Shown here: one piece after another, positions 24,567-55,329 of the stretch
Layout of the letters: every line of letters starts with the position of its first letter
Numbering within the stretch: position 1 is the stretch's first letter
Source: Streptomyces xanthii
GTDB taxonomy: Bacteria > Actinomycetota > Actinomycetes > Streptomycetales > Streptomycetaceae
NCBI RefSeq assembly: GCF_014621695.1
Contig: NZ_CP061282.1
Location: 124,001 to 188,000 of the forward strand
DNA length: 64,000 bases
Reading direction: 5' to 3'
Translations under genes and position numbers: made by a program
Notes under the pieces: model-generated
Told to the model about the DNA's origin: nothing
What the model saw: only the letters and a program-made list of their open reading frames with translations
The model's database searches: none

Positions 24567-24608
24567 GTCGACGACGGGTCGACGACCGCTGGACGACGGG
24601 TGGAGGAC
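24567..24608. promoter_or_regulatory. Four direct repeats at exact 11-base period, SARP-type
   Basis: TCGACGAC at 24568 and 24579, TGGACGAC at 24590 and TGGAGGAC at 24601 recur every 11 bases in the divergent region between the DUF6059-like gene and the AMP-ligase gene. The spacing is that of SARP operators, but the sequence (GTCGACG-like) differs from the GTCAG heptamer of the other three arrays. It may be read by a different SARP. No matching -10 element was identified on either strand. Confidence 0.65.
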
Positions 24609-24752
24609 CGCTCGCGCCGCACGGGTCCCGCCCTCCGGCGCCTCCCGGCGGTTCCTGAGGCGGGGATCGAGCGGCTTTCGAACCTTTCTCGAGCACCGGC
24701 GCACAGCTTGGTGAGCGACAGCCCGTCAACCCGTCGAAGGGGGCCGCTCGCC

Positions 24753-26324
24753 GTGCCGCGCTTCACGTACCCGGAACTGCCGCTGGACGGACTGCTGCGC
24801 CGTGCCGCCGCACGCGCCCCGCACTCCGCCGCCCTCACCACCGGACCGCACACCGTCACCTACGGGGAGCTCGACGCCCGCGCCGACCGCATCGCCCGGG
24901 GCCTCGCCCGGCTCGCCGGCGGCCCGGGCGCCGTCGTCGGCGTCGCCCACACCCTCGACACGGTGTTCCCCGCCGCCTACTACGGCGCGAGCCGCAGCGG
25001 CGCGACCGTCGCCCTGATCAATCCGCTGGTCAACGAGCACGCCCTGCACCACGTGTGCGCCGCCGCCGGGATCGAGGTCGCCGTCGTGCCGAGGTCCACC
25101 GCCGAACAGCTGACCAAGCTGCGCGAGCGGCTTCCCCTGCTGCACACCGTCCTGGTCACCGACGCCGACGACGGCGTGGTCCCGGGGGACACGGTGCCGC
25201 TGCACGTCGCCCTCGACGGCGTGCCCGACGACCCGTTCGAGCCGGCGGGCCCGGCCCCGGACCCGGGAGCGGTGGCCTGCCTGCAGTTCACGACCGGCAC
25301 CACAGGACGCTCCAAGGGCGTACGGCTCACCCACCGCAACCTCGTCGCCAACGCCACGCAGACCGCCCTGGCCCACCGCCTCGACGCCGCCTCGGTCACC
25401 CTCAACCACCTGCCGCTGTTCCACGTGATGCACCTGAACTCGGCCGTGAGCGCGGGTGCCTCGCAGATCCTGTGCCCCGACCCCGACCCGGTGGCCTCGC
25501 TCGCCGTGGCCGCACGCGAGGGCTGCACCCACTACTACGGGCTCCCGGCCCGGCTGCACCGGCTGGCCGGCGACCCGCGCCTGGCCGACGGCCCGGAGGG
25601 TGTCCCGGCCGGGCCCCGCCTGAAGGCCGTCCTGTCCGGCGGTACCGCGCTGTCCCCCGAGGCCGCGAGCCGGCTTCGGGCCGCCCTCGGCGTCCCCGTC
25701 GTCCAGGGCTACGGACTCGCCGAACTCTCCCCGCTCTCCCACACCCAGAGCTTCGGCGACGATGCGGTGCGCGGCGCCGTCGGCCGGGCGCTGCCCGGGA
25801 CCGAGTGCCGCGTCGTCGACCTCGGTTCACGGGAGCCGGTGCCGGTATGGGCCTCCGGCGAGGTGCAGGTGCGCGGCCCGCAGGTCATGGCCGGCTACCT
25901 GGACGACGACGAGCCGTCCCGGATCGACGCCGACGGCTGGTTCTCCACGGGAGACATCGGCTACCTCGACGAGGACGGCCGCCTGTACCTGGTCGACCGG
26001 CTCGGCGACGTCTTCAAGCACGACAACGAACTCGTGTCGCCGACCGCCGTCGAGCGCGTCATCGAGGACGACCCGCGCGTCGCCGAGTGCGTCGTCGTCG
26101 GCCGGCCCGACCCCGTGCACGGCGCCACGGTGTGGGCCGGAATCGTCCTGCGCGACCCGGAGCCCGGGACCCGCGACGCCGTCCTCGCGTCCGTCGCCGA
26201 ACGGGCCAACCGGCGCCTCGCCGTCTTCGAGCGCATCCACACCGCCGAGGCCCTCGACGCCGTGCCGCGCACCCCCACCGGAAAGCCCGAACGCCGCGTC
26301 CTGCGCCGCCGGCTGTCCGTCTGA
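24753..26324 (+). CDS. Acyl-AMP / acyl-CoA ligase (ANL superfamily)
   Basis: This 523-residue adenylate-forming enzyme has the core motifs FTTGTTGRSKGVRLTH (P-loop), QGYGLAELSP and DGWFSTGDIGYLDEDGRLYLVDR, with the catalytic Lys in TPTGKPER near the end. GTG at 24753 is preferred because AAGGGGG lies 9 bases upstream and the family fold starts at once (FTYPELPLDGLL); an earlier GTG at 24711 is possible. The motifs look like fatty or aromatic acyl-CoA ligases rather than the EntE type expected for 3-hydroxypicolinate activation. It begins the cyclase/oxygenase block. It might prime a starter acid onto the free carrier at 19281. Confidence 0.88.
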   Translation: MPRFTYPELPLDGLLRRAAARAPHSAALTTGPHTVTYGELDARADRIARGLARLAGGPGAVVGVAHTLDTVFPAAYYGASRSGATVALINPLVNEHALHHVCAAAGIEVAVVPRSTAEQLTKLRERLPLLHTVLVTDADDGVVPGDTVPLHVALDGVPDDPFEPAGPAPDPGAVACLQFTTGTTGRSKGVRLTHRNLVANATQTALAHRLDAASVTLNHLPLFHVMHLNSAVSAGASQILCPDPDPVASLAVAAREGCTHYYGLPARLHRLAGDPRLADGPEGVPAGPRLKAVLSGGTALSPEAASRLRAALGVPVVQGYGLAELSPLSHTQSFGDDAVRGAVGRALPGTECRVVDLGSREPVPVWASGEVQVRGPQVMAGYLDDDEPSRIDADGWFSTGDIGYLDEDGRLYLVDRLGDVFKHDNELVSPTAVERVIEDDPRVAECVVVGRPDPVHGATVWAGIVLRDPEPGTRDAVLASVAERANRRLAVFERIHTAEALDAVPRTPTGKPERRVLRRRLSV

Positions 26325-26383
26325 CCCACCTCTTCCCACCCCCCACCCCGCACGTCCCGCGTACGCCTGACAGGAGACCCGAC

Positions 26384-26707
26384 ATGGTGACTTTCGTGAA
26401 CAAGCTGACCGTCCACGGCGACGTCGAGGAGTTCCTCGCCGCCAAGGACCGTGTCACGGCCTACATGAGCGCCCAGCCCGGCTACCTCGGTCACCAGACG
26501 CTGCGCCTGTGCGGCGGCGAGCCCGTCTTCCTCGAGCTCGCCCAGTGGCAGGACGCCGCCGCCCACCGCGCCGCCGTCACCCACCCCGACTTCCAGGCGC
26601 TCGTCGGCGGACTGCGCGGCCTTGCCACCCCCGAGCCCGGCCTGTACGAGCTGCTGGCCGACCGCAGCAGCACCCCCGCCGAGCCGGTCACGGCCGGCGC
26701 CCGATGA
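26384..26707 (+). CDS. ABM-family monooxygenase
   Basis: This 107-residue dimeric alpha+beta barrel protein is of the antibiotic biosynthesis monooxygenase type (VTFVNKLTVHGDVEEFLAAK; QPGYLGHQTLR; LELAQWQDAAAHRAAVTHPDF). These cofactor-free enzymes oxidise phenolic polyketides to quinones, as in anthrone oxygenases. The ATG follows AGGAGAC, and the TGA overlaps the ATG of the next monooxygenase. The context (aromatase, FAD hydroxylases) supports an aromatic polyketide role. Confidence 0.85.
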   Translation: MVTFVNKLTVHGDVEEFLAAKDRVTAYMSAQPGYLGHQTLRLCGGEPVFLELAQWQDAAAHRAAVTHPDFQALVGGLRGLATPEPGLYELLADRSSTPAEPVTAGAR

Positions 26708-28458
26708 GCCCCGGCACCGAGGTCCTCGTCGTCGGCGCCGGGCCCGTCGGCCTCACGGCGGCCCACGAACTGGCCCGCCGGGGTCTGCGGGTGCGCCTCG
26801 TCGACGCCGCCTCGGGCCCCTCCCGCACCAGCCGCGCGGTCGCCGTCCACCCGCGCACCCTGGAGACGTTCGACCAGATGGGGACGGTCGACGGCATCCT
26901 CGAACACGGCCGCCCCAACCGGGCGTTCACGATGTACGCCGGCGGACGCCGCCTCGTGCGCCTGGAGGCCGACTACGCGTCGATGCCGACCCGCCACCCC
27001 TACAGCGTCATCATCGGGCAGACCCGCACCGAGGCCGTCCTGCGCGACGCCGTCTCCCGGCTCGGCACCGAGGTCGAATGGGGCGTACGCCTGACCGGCT
27101 TCGAGCAGGACGCGGACGGCGTCCGGGTGCGGCTGCGCCACGGCGACGGCACCGAGGAACAGTGCACGGTGCCCTGGCTGGTCGGCTGCGACGGCGGCCA
27201 CAGCACGGTCCGCAGGACGCTCGGGCTGCCCCTGCTCGGCGAGAGCCGCGACACGTGGATGCTCGCCGACGCCCCCGTCCGCACCGACCTGCCGCCCGAC
27301 AGCATCTACTGGGTGCACACCGGCGGCCAGGCCCTGATGATGGTCCCCTACGCGGACCAGGGGCGCTGGAGGCTGCTCGACACGGCCCCCGACACCCCCG
27401 ACGCGACCGGCGCCGCCGACCGGTTCACCGCCAAGCTCTCCCGGGGCCTCGGCACCGACGTACGGGTCGGCGAACCCGAGTGGACCTCCGTGTTCACGTT
27501 CCAGCAGCGCATGGTGCCGCGCATGCACGAGGGCCGGGTGTTCGTCGCGGGCGACGCCGCCCACGTGCACAGCCCCGCCTCCGGCCAGGGCATGAACACC
27601 GGCATCCAGGAGGCGTACAACCTCGCCTGGAAACTGGCCGCGGTCCAACAGGGCCACGCGGGAGCGCGGTTGCTCGACACCTACGGCGACGAACGCGTCC
27701 CCGTCGGCAAGGCGCTGCTCGGCTCCACCCGCACGGCCACCGCGCTGGTCCAGTTCCGCAACGCGCTGGCGGGCGTGGCCCTCCCGGTCGTCTTCTCCGT
27801 CGTCCGCGCCCTGCCCGCCCTGCGCCGGGCCATCCAGCGCAAGGTCCTGGGCGGCATGTCCGGCCTGCGCCTCGACTACGCCGACTCCCCGCTGACCACC
27901 GGCGCCGGACCCGAACCCGTCCCCGTCGCCACCCCCGTCGCGGCGCCCGTCATGGTGCCGCGCCGGCGCCACGTGCCCGCGCCCGGCGAACGCGTCGCCG
28001 GCGCCGCCCGCGTCAGCGACGCCCTCGTGCGCGAACTGCGCGACGTGCGCTGGACCCTGCTCGTCGCCCCCGGCGGCCACGACCCGTCGGGCCGGCCCGT
28101 GCGCGCCGCGCAGCAGGCCGCCGACCGGTACGGGGCCTGGCTGTCCGTGCGCTCCGTGGGCGGCAGCGGCGCCGGGCCCGCACCGCTGCCCGACCCCGAC
28201 GGCGCCCTGTGCGCCGCGCTGGGCCTCACCGCCGACGGCTGGGCGCTCGTCCGCCCCGACGGCTACCTCGCCGCGCGCGGCGAGTACCTGACCCCGGCCG
28301 CGCTGGACGCCGCCCTGGCCCCCGCCCACCCGGTTCCCGCCGGACCTGAGGCGCCCCTCGAGCGCGGCTCCGGTGCCCTTCGAGCCGTTCAGGACAGGGT
28401 CGATACCGGCGTACAGGGCGGGCGGGCCGTCCCGGGCCGCCCCCTGAGCAGGAAGTGA
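26704..28458 (+). CDS. FAD-dependent polyketide hydroxylase with thioredoxin-like tail
   Basis: This 584-residue class A flavin monooxygenase resembles aromatic polyketide hydroxylases (RdmE/PgaE/OxyS group). It has VVGAGPVGLTAAHELARRG, the DG motif VGCDGGHSTVRRTLG and FVAGDAAHVHSPASGQGMN. Residues about 440-545 form the usual thioredoxin-like third domain (WTLLVAPGG; GWALVRPDGYLAARG). It overlaps the ABM gene by ATGA. Homologues hydroxylate anthraquinone or angucycline cores; the substrate here is unknown because no minimal PKS is nearby. Confidence 0.9.
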   Translation: MSPGTEVLVVGAGPVGLTAAHELARRGLRVRLVDAASGPSRTSRAVAVHPRTLETFDQMGTVDGILEHGRPNRAFTMYAGGRRLVRLEADYASMPTRHPYSVIIGQTRTEAVLRDAVSRLGTEVEWGVRLTGFEQDADGVRVRLRHGDGTEEQCTVPWLVGCDGGHSTVRRTLGLPLLGESRDTWMLADAPVRTDLPPDSIYWVHTGGQALMMVPYADQGRWRLLDTAPDTPDATGAADRFTAKLSRGLGTDVRVGEPEWTSVFTFQQRMVPRMHEGRVFVAGDAAHVHSPASGQGMNTGIQEAYNLAWKLAAVQQGHAGARLLDTYGDERVPVGKALLGSTRTATALVQFRNALAGVALPVVFSVVRALPALRRAIQRKVLGGMSGLRLDYADSPLTTGAGPEPVPVATPVAAPVMVPRRRHVPAPGERVAGAARVSDALVRELRDVRWTLLVAPGGHDPSGRPVRAAQQAADRYGAWLSVRSVGGSGAGPAPLPDPDGALCAALGLTADGWALVRPDGYLAARGEYLTPAALDAALAPAHPVPAGPEAPLERGSGALRAVQDRVDTGVQGGRAVPGRPLSRK

Positions 28459-28468
28459 GGGACTGGAC

Positions 28469-29425
28469 ATGGCCGTTGAGCGAGTGCACCGCACGACGCA
28501 CGAGGTGACGGTGGCCGCGCCCGCGGGTGTGGTCTACGGACTGATCTCCGACGCGGTCCGCTGGCCGCTGTTCTTCCCGCCCAACGTGCACGTGGAGCAG
28601 CTGGAGTTCGACGGCGACAGCGAACGGCTGCGCATGTGGGCCGTCGCCAACGACGAGGTCAGGTCCTGGACCTCGCGCCGCCTCCTGGACCCGGGCCGCC
28701 GGCGCGTCGAGTTCCGCCAGGAGCTGCCCGCCCGGCCCGTCCAGTCCATGGGCGGTACATGGATCGTCGACGCGCTCGGCGCCGACCGGTCGCGGCTGAC
28801 CCTGCTGCACGAGTTCACCGTCGCCGACGACGACGCCGACGACGTGGCCTGGGTGCGGCGGGCCACGGACACCAACAGCCGCTCGGAACTGGACAACCTG
28901 CGCCGCCTCGCCGAGCGCTGGGGCCGCCTGGACGAACTGGTCCTGTCGTTCGAGGACTCCGTGCGCGTGAACGGCCCCGCCGAACTCGTCTACGACTTCC
29001 TCTACCGGATCGGCGACTGGCCCGAGCTGGTGCCGCACGTCTCCCGGCTCGACTTCACGGAGGACGAGCCCGGTGTGCAGGTCATGTCGATGGACACCCG
29101 CACCGCCGACGGCGGCACGCACACGACCGAGTCGGTCCGCGTCTGCTTCCCGCACGCCGGACGCATCGTCTACAAGCAGACGGCGACCCCGCTGCTGATG
29201 TCGGCGCACACCGGCGAATGGTCCGTCGTCCCCGACGAGACGGGCGTGACGGTCTCCTCCCAGCACAGCGTCGTGCTGCGCGAGGAGAACATCACGCGCG
29301 TCCTGGGCGAGGACGCGGACGTCGCCCGGGCCCGCCGCTACGTCCGCGAGGCGCTCGGCCGCAACAGCACGGCCACCCTCGAACTCGCCAAGCGGCACGC
29401 GGAGAGCGCGGTCACCGTCCTGTGA
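28469..29425 (+). CDS. Didomain polyketide aromatase/cyclase
   Basis: This 318-residue protein has two START/Bet v1-like (SRPBCC) domains, each starting with a similar strand (THEVTVAAPAGVVYGLISD near 10 and DSVRVNGPAELVYDFLYR near 165). Didomain aromatase/cyclases fold and aromatise the first ring of type II polyketides. The gene overlaps the acyl-CoA dehydrogenase gene by GTGA. Its presence without any KS-alpha/KS-beta gene in the window is notable. Confidence 0.9.
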   Translation: MAVERVHRTTHEVTVAAPAGVVYGLISDAVRWPLFFPPNVHVEQLEFDGDSERLRMWAVANDEVRSWTSRRLLDPGRRRVEFRQELPARPVQSMGGTWIVDALGADRSRLTLLHEFTVADDDADDVAWVRRATDTNSRSELDNLRRLAERWGRLDELVLSFEDSVRVNGPAELVYDFLYRIGDWPELVPHVSRLDFTEDEPGVQVMSMDTRTADGGTHTTESVRVCFPHAGRIVYKQTATPLLMSAHTGEWSVVPDETGVTVSSQHSVVLREENITRVLGEDADVARARRYVREALGRNSTATLELAKRHAESAVTVL

Positions 29426-31197
29426 ACGCGTCGTCCGTCCTCGACGCGCCCCCGGCGCCCCGGCCGGGCCCGCCCCCGCAGGAGCCCCTCGACGGGACCG
29501 AGCGCGCCGCCCGCCTCGAGCGGCTCCTCGGCGACCCCCACGACCCGCACAATCCGCACGGCTACCGGGCCCTGCTCGCCGCCGACGAGGCGCGCCGCAC
29601 CCCGGAGGCCACCGAGGCGCTGCTGTCCGACGTGGGCCTGGGCGCCGAGTTCGTCCCCCGCGGCCTCGGCGGCCGGCTCGCCCGCCCGGACGTGCTCGCC
29701 CGTGTCCTGCGGCCGGTGTTCCGGCGGGACGTCGCGCTCGGCTTCGGCCACGGGATCACCTCCCTGTTCGGTGCCTCCGCCGTCTGGGCGGCCGGTGACG
29801 AGCGCCAGCGCGCGCACACCGCGCGCCTGCTCCTCCAGGGCGGCGGCGGGCGGGTCACGATCGTGCACCACGAACTCGCGCACGCCAACGCGATCCTGCG
29901 CGACGAGTTCACGGCGCGCTCCGCCGTCGGCGGCGGCTTCGTGCTCGGCGGCCGCAAGGACGTCGTCATCAACGCCGACCGCGCGGACGCGCTCGTCATG
30001 TACGCCCGCACGGCGACCACGGCCGGCTCACGAAGTCACTCCGTGCTGCTGCTCGATCCCGAGCGGCTCCCGCCGGGCGGCCTGCGCAGGCTGCCGCGCG
30101 TTCCCACCCCCGGAATGCGCGGCAGCCACTTCTCCGGGCTGGAGTTCGCCGACTGCCCGGCCCCCGCGGACGCGCTCGTCGGGGACGTCGGCGACGGCGT
30201 CCCCCTCGCACTGCGCACCTACATGGTCAACCGCTGCCTCATCCCCGGCACCGTCGTCGCCGGGGTGGACAGCGCCCTGCGGTTCGCGGTGCGCGCCGCC
30301 ACGGCCGGGCGCGAGGGCGGACAGCCGGCCCGGCGCCATCACAAGGCGCTCGCCGGGGTCTTCGCCGACCTGCTGGCCTGCGACAGCATGGCCGTCACCG
30401 GGCTGCGGTCCCTGAGCCTGCTGCCCGACAGCGCCCATCTGACCGCGGCGGCGGTCAAGCTGACCATGCCGGACCTGCTGCGCGAGGACCTCGAGGAACT
30501 GGCCACCGTTCTCGGCGCCCGCGGCTACGACCGGGGACCCGCGTACGGCGGCTTCCAGAAGCTCGTGCGGGACCTGCCCGTCGCCGGGCTCGGCCACGCC
30601 GGGAACGCGGCCTGCCGGGCCGTGCTCGTGCCGAGGCTGCGCGCCCTGGCCCGCACCTCGTGGTTCGCCACCGAGGAACCGACCGCGCGGCTGTTCCTGC
30701 TGACCGCGCCCGTCCCGCCCCTCGACTACCGCAAGCTGTCCCTGACCGGCGGCGACGACGTGCTGACCGCCGCCCTGATCGGTGTCGCGCACCGGCTGGG
30801 ACCGCTGCGCGGCGGCGGCCCGGCCTGGGCCGCGCTCGCCGACCTCGCCGACGCCTTCGTCCAGGAGACGAGGGCCCTGCGCGAGCAGTGCGCCGCGCTG
30901 CCGGAGTCGGCCCGTGACCTGCTCGCCGACCCCCGGGGCTGCGCGCTCGCCGACCGGTACGTGCTGGTGCTCGCCGCCGCCGCGTGCCTGGGCGTGTGGC
31001 AGGGCCAGGACGGCACGGACTCCTTCCTCGCCCAGCCGGACTGGGCGGTCCTCGCCCTCAGCCGGATCGGCCGCAGGCTCGGCGTACCGGTCCCCGAACT
31101 GCCCGACACCGTCACCCGGTCCGTCCTGGACGAGGTGCTCCTGCGGCACCGCGAGGGGCGCAGCTTCGACGTGTACGACACGCACGTCTCGGGCTAG
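29422..31197 (+). CDS. Acyl-CoA dehydrogenase-like protein
   Basis: This 591-residue protein shows the acyl-CoA dehydrogenase fold: a middle beta domain (VTIVHHELAHANAIL; GGFVLGGRKDVVINADRADALVMYAR) and a C-terminal helical domain (RHHKALAGVFADLLACDSMAVTGLR; LGARGYDRG). The protein is longer than the usual 380-400 residues, with an extra C-terminal helical part. The GTG is fixed by the GTGA overlap. It may desaturate an acyl starter bound to a carrier. Relatives occur in aromatic and polyene type II PKS clusters. Substrate unknown. Confidence 0.82.
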   Translation: MNASSVLDAPPAPRPGPPPQEPLDGTERAARLERLLGDPHDPHNPHGYRALLAADEARRTPEATEALLSDVGLGAEFVPRGLGGRLARPDVLARVLRPVFRRDVALGFGHGITSLFGASAVWAAGDERQRAHTARLLLQGGGGRVTIVHHELAHANAILRDEFTARSAVGGGFVLGGRKDVVINADRADALVMYARTATTAGSRSHSVLLLDPERLPPGGLRRLPRVPTPGMRGSHFSGLEFADCPAPADALVGDVGDGVPLALRTYMVNRCLIPGTVVAGVDSALRFAVRAATAGREGGQPARRHHKALAGVFADLLACDSMAVTGLRSLSLLPDSAHLTAAAVKLTMPDLLREDLEELATVLGARGYDRGPAYGGFQKLVRDLPVAGLGHAGNAACRAVLVPRLRALARTSWFATEEPTARLFLLTAPVPPLDYRKLSLTGGDDVLTAALIGVAHRLGPLRGGGPAWAALADLADAFVQETRALREQCAALPESARDLLADPRGCALADRYVLVLAAAACLGVWQGQDGTDSFLAQPDWAVLALSRIGRRLGVPVPELPDTVTRSVLDEVLLRHREGRSFDVYDTHVSG

Positions 31198-31209
31198 AAG
31201 GGAGCCTGC

Positions 31210-32016
31210 ATGGACCAGCCGAGGATCGCTCCGCCCCTGCACGTCCGGCCCGCCGGGCCGTGGCGCAGGGTGCCCGAGCACCTGGCCGCGTACGGCAACG
31301 CCGTCGTGTACACGACCTGGGGCGAATGGGTGCCGGCCGCCGTCACCGAGCCCCGGCTGCGCCGGCTGCTCGGCCGGGACTGGACCCGCTACCGGCGGCT
31401 CCCCGACCCGACCGTGCGGCTCCGGTTCGTCGCGTCGCGGCTGCTGATGAAGTACACGGCGGCCGCGGCCCTGCGCGTGGACCCCGAGTCGCTGGAGGTG
31501 TCGTACCGGCTGGGCGGGCGGCCCTACCTGCGCGGGTTCGACCAGATCGACCTGAGTCTCACGCACACCGGCGACCTCATGTCCGTCGGGCTCAGCCGCG
31601 ACGGACGCATCGGCGTGGACGCCGAACCCGCGGACCGGCAGATGCGGTTCGACCTGCTGCAGGCGCAGATGTGCACCCCGTCGGAGGCCGCCGAACTCGC
31701 CCCGCTGCCCCAGGACGAGCAGACCGCCGAGACCCTGCGGCTGTGGACGCTGAAGGAGGCGTACACGAAGGCGCTCGGCCAGGGCATGCGGCTCGGCTTC
31801 ACCGAGTTCGGCTTCGGGCTGCGCACCGGCCGGCTGCTCGCCCCGGACGGCCACCGCGCCTCGCGCGGCGAGTGGTCCTTCGCCACCCATCACGCCCTGG
31901 ACCGCTACCTGTTGAGCACCGCCTGCCACGACGCGGGCCTGGACACTTCCCACGACACCTCGGCGCGCACCACCCTGGACCCGGGATTCGCGGCGGCCAT
32001 GGCCGACGTCTTCTAG
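31210..32016 (+). CDS. 4'-phosphopantetheinyl transferase (second)
   Basis: This is a 268-residue PPTase with IGVDAEPADR and WTLKEAYTKALGQG. The first motif has Asp-Ala-Glu in place of the usual Asp-Ile-Glu, but the metal-binding acids are kept. It is distinct from the enzyme at 13671. The ATG follows AAGGGAG, 12 bases after the dehydrogenase gene, so it belongs to the aromatic-type block. It may serve the carrier of that pathway. Confidence 0.92.
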   Translation: MDQPRIAPPLHVRPAGPWRRVPEHLAAYGNAVVYTTWGEWVPAAVTEPRLRRLLGRDWTRYRRLPDPTVRLRFVASRLLMKYTAAAALRVDPESLEVSYRLGGRPYLRGFDQIDLSLTHTGDLMSVGLSRDGRIGVDAEPADRQMRFDLLQAQMCTPSEAAELAPLPQDEQTAETLRLWTLKEAYTKALGQGMRLGFTEFGFGLRTGRLLAPDGHRASRGEWSFATHHALDRYLLSTACHDAGLDTSHDTSARTTLDPGFAAAMADVF

Positions 32017-32147
32017 GACCCGCTCCCGGAGGGGGCCTGCTCCGGAAGCGCTCGCCCGGCCCTCGAGACCGGCTGGAGCGGAGGGGGTCGCGGGCCCGGT
32101 GGCGGATAGCGTGCTCGGCATCCACCGAGTGCGTGAGGGGGCACGTC

Positions 32148-32876
32148 ATGCCGGAAGCGGGAGCCGAGCTCGTACGGTCCACCAGGCTGCGGGTGCTGCC
32201 CGGCGGTGCCGCCGCGCCCGCGCCGGGCACGGTGCGGATCTTCCTCATGGGCGGTGACGCCCTCGCCCGCGCGGGCGTGATGGCACTGCTCGCCGACCAC
32301 GAGGGCCTCGCCTTCGTCGGCGACGACGAGCCGGGCCCCCGCGCGCTGGCCGCGCTGCGCGCGCACCGCCCCGACGTCCTCGTCGTGCACGGACCGCGCG
32401 AGCCCCACGAGGTCGCCGCGCTCCTGGCCGGCGTCGACCCCGAACTGCCCGTGCTCACCGTGGGCGGCTGCGACCCGGACGCGCACAGCGCGCGGCTCCT
32501 GCGCGGACACCTGCCCGCCACCACCACCGCGCGCCAGCTCGCCGCCGCCGTGTCCCTGGCCGCCGCCGGCTACGCGCTGAGCCGCGGCGCCCGTCCGGAA
32601 CCCGAGCACGCCGCGCCCGACCGGCCGCGCCGCGTCGGCACCCGTACGGGCCAGGGCACGGGCACCGTGTCCGACGTGCCGCCCGACACACTGACCGACC
32701 GCGAGGGGCAGGTCCTCGACCTCGTCTCGCGCGGCCTGTCCAACACCGAGATAGCGCAGTCCCTGACGCTGTCCGAACACACCGTCAAGACACACGTGCA
32801 GAACCTGCTGCAGAAGCTGCGCGTGCGCAACCGCGTCCACGTGGCCATCTACGCCTTCGAGTCCGGGCTGCGCTGA
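32148..32876 (+). CDS. LuxR/NarL-type regulator with degenerate receiver
   Basis: This 242-residue protein has an N-terminal receiver-like region (VRIFLMGGDALARAGVMALLAD...) and a clear C-terminal LuxR helix-turn-helix (LTDREGQVLDLVSRGLSN; LSEHTVKTHVQNLLQKLRV). The phospho-acceptor Asp expected after the third strand (PDVLVVHG) is a His. It therefore probably works without phosphorylation, like other atypical receivers in antibiotic clusters. The ATG follows GTGAGGGGG. It stands just ahead of the SARP-type array at 32885 and the streptogramin B NRPS. Confidence 0.88.
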   Translation: MPEAGAELVRSTRLRVLPGGAAAPAPGTVRIFLMGGDALARAGVMALLADHEGLAFVGDDEPGPRALAALRAHRPDVLVVHGPREPHEVAALLAGVDPELPVLTVGGCDPDAHSARLLRGHLPATTTARQLAAAVSLAAAGYALSRGARPEPEHAAPDRPRRVGTRTGQGTGTVSDVPPDTLTDREGQVLDLVSRGLSNTEIAQSLTLSEHTVKTHVQNLLQKLRVRNRVHVAIYAFESGLR

Positions 32877-32884
32877 CGCCCCGC

Positions 32885-32927
32885 ATCAGGTCCGGGTCAG
32901 CGCGCCGTCAACCCCGACCGCGAGGCT
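32885..32927 (+). promoter_or_regulatory. SARP operator and possible -10 before streptogramin B NRPS
   Basis: ATCAGGT (32885), GTCAGCG (32896) and GTCAACC (32907) repeat every 11 bases. Eight bases after the last heptamer is GAGGCT (32922-32927), the place where the -10 sits in SARP-dependent promoters. The NRPS start is about 50 bases further on. The heptamer is the same as at 19650 and 61245. Confidence 0.75.
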
Positions 32928-32978
32928 GAGCCGGTACTGCGCCGACCAGCAGCGGACGGCCCGGACTTTGGGGGAAGA

Positions 32979-55312
<22,334 letters not shown>

Positions 55313-55329
55313 ACGATCGGAGACACACC

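Noticed and set aside
24753..26324. AMP-ligase as the 3-hydroxypicolinate-activating enzyme (SnbA/VisB)
   Set aside because: Its motifs look like acyl-CoA ligases rather than the EntE type reported for that enzyme, and it sits in the aromatic-type block.
20742..32016. A complete type II PKS cluster
   Set aside because: No KS-alpha, KS-beta or type II ACP was found; only tailoring and cyclase genes are present.
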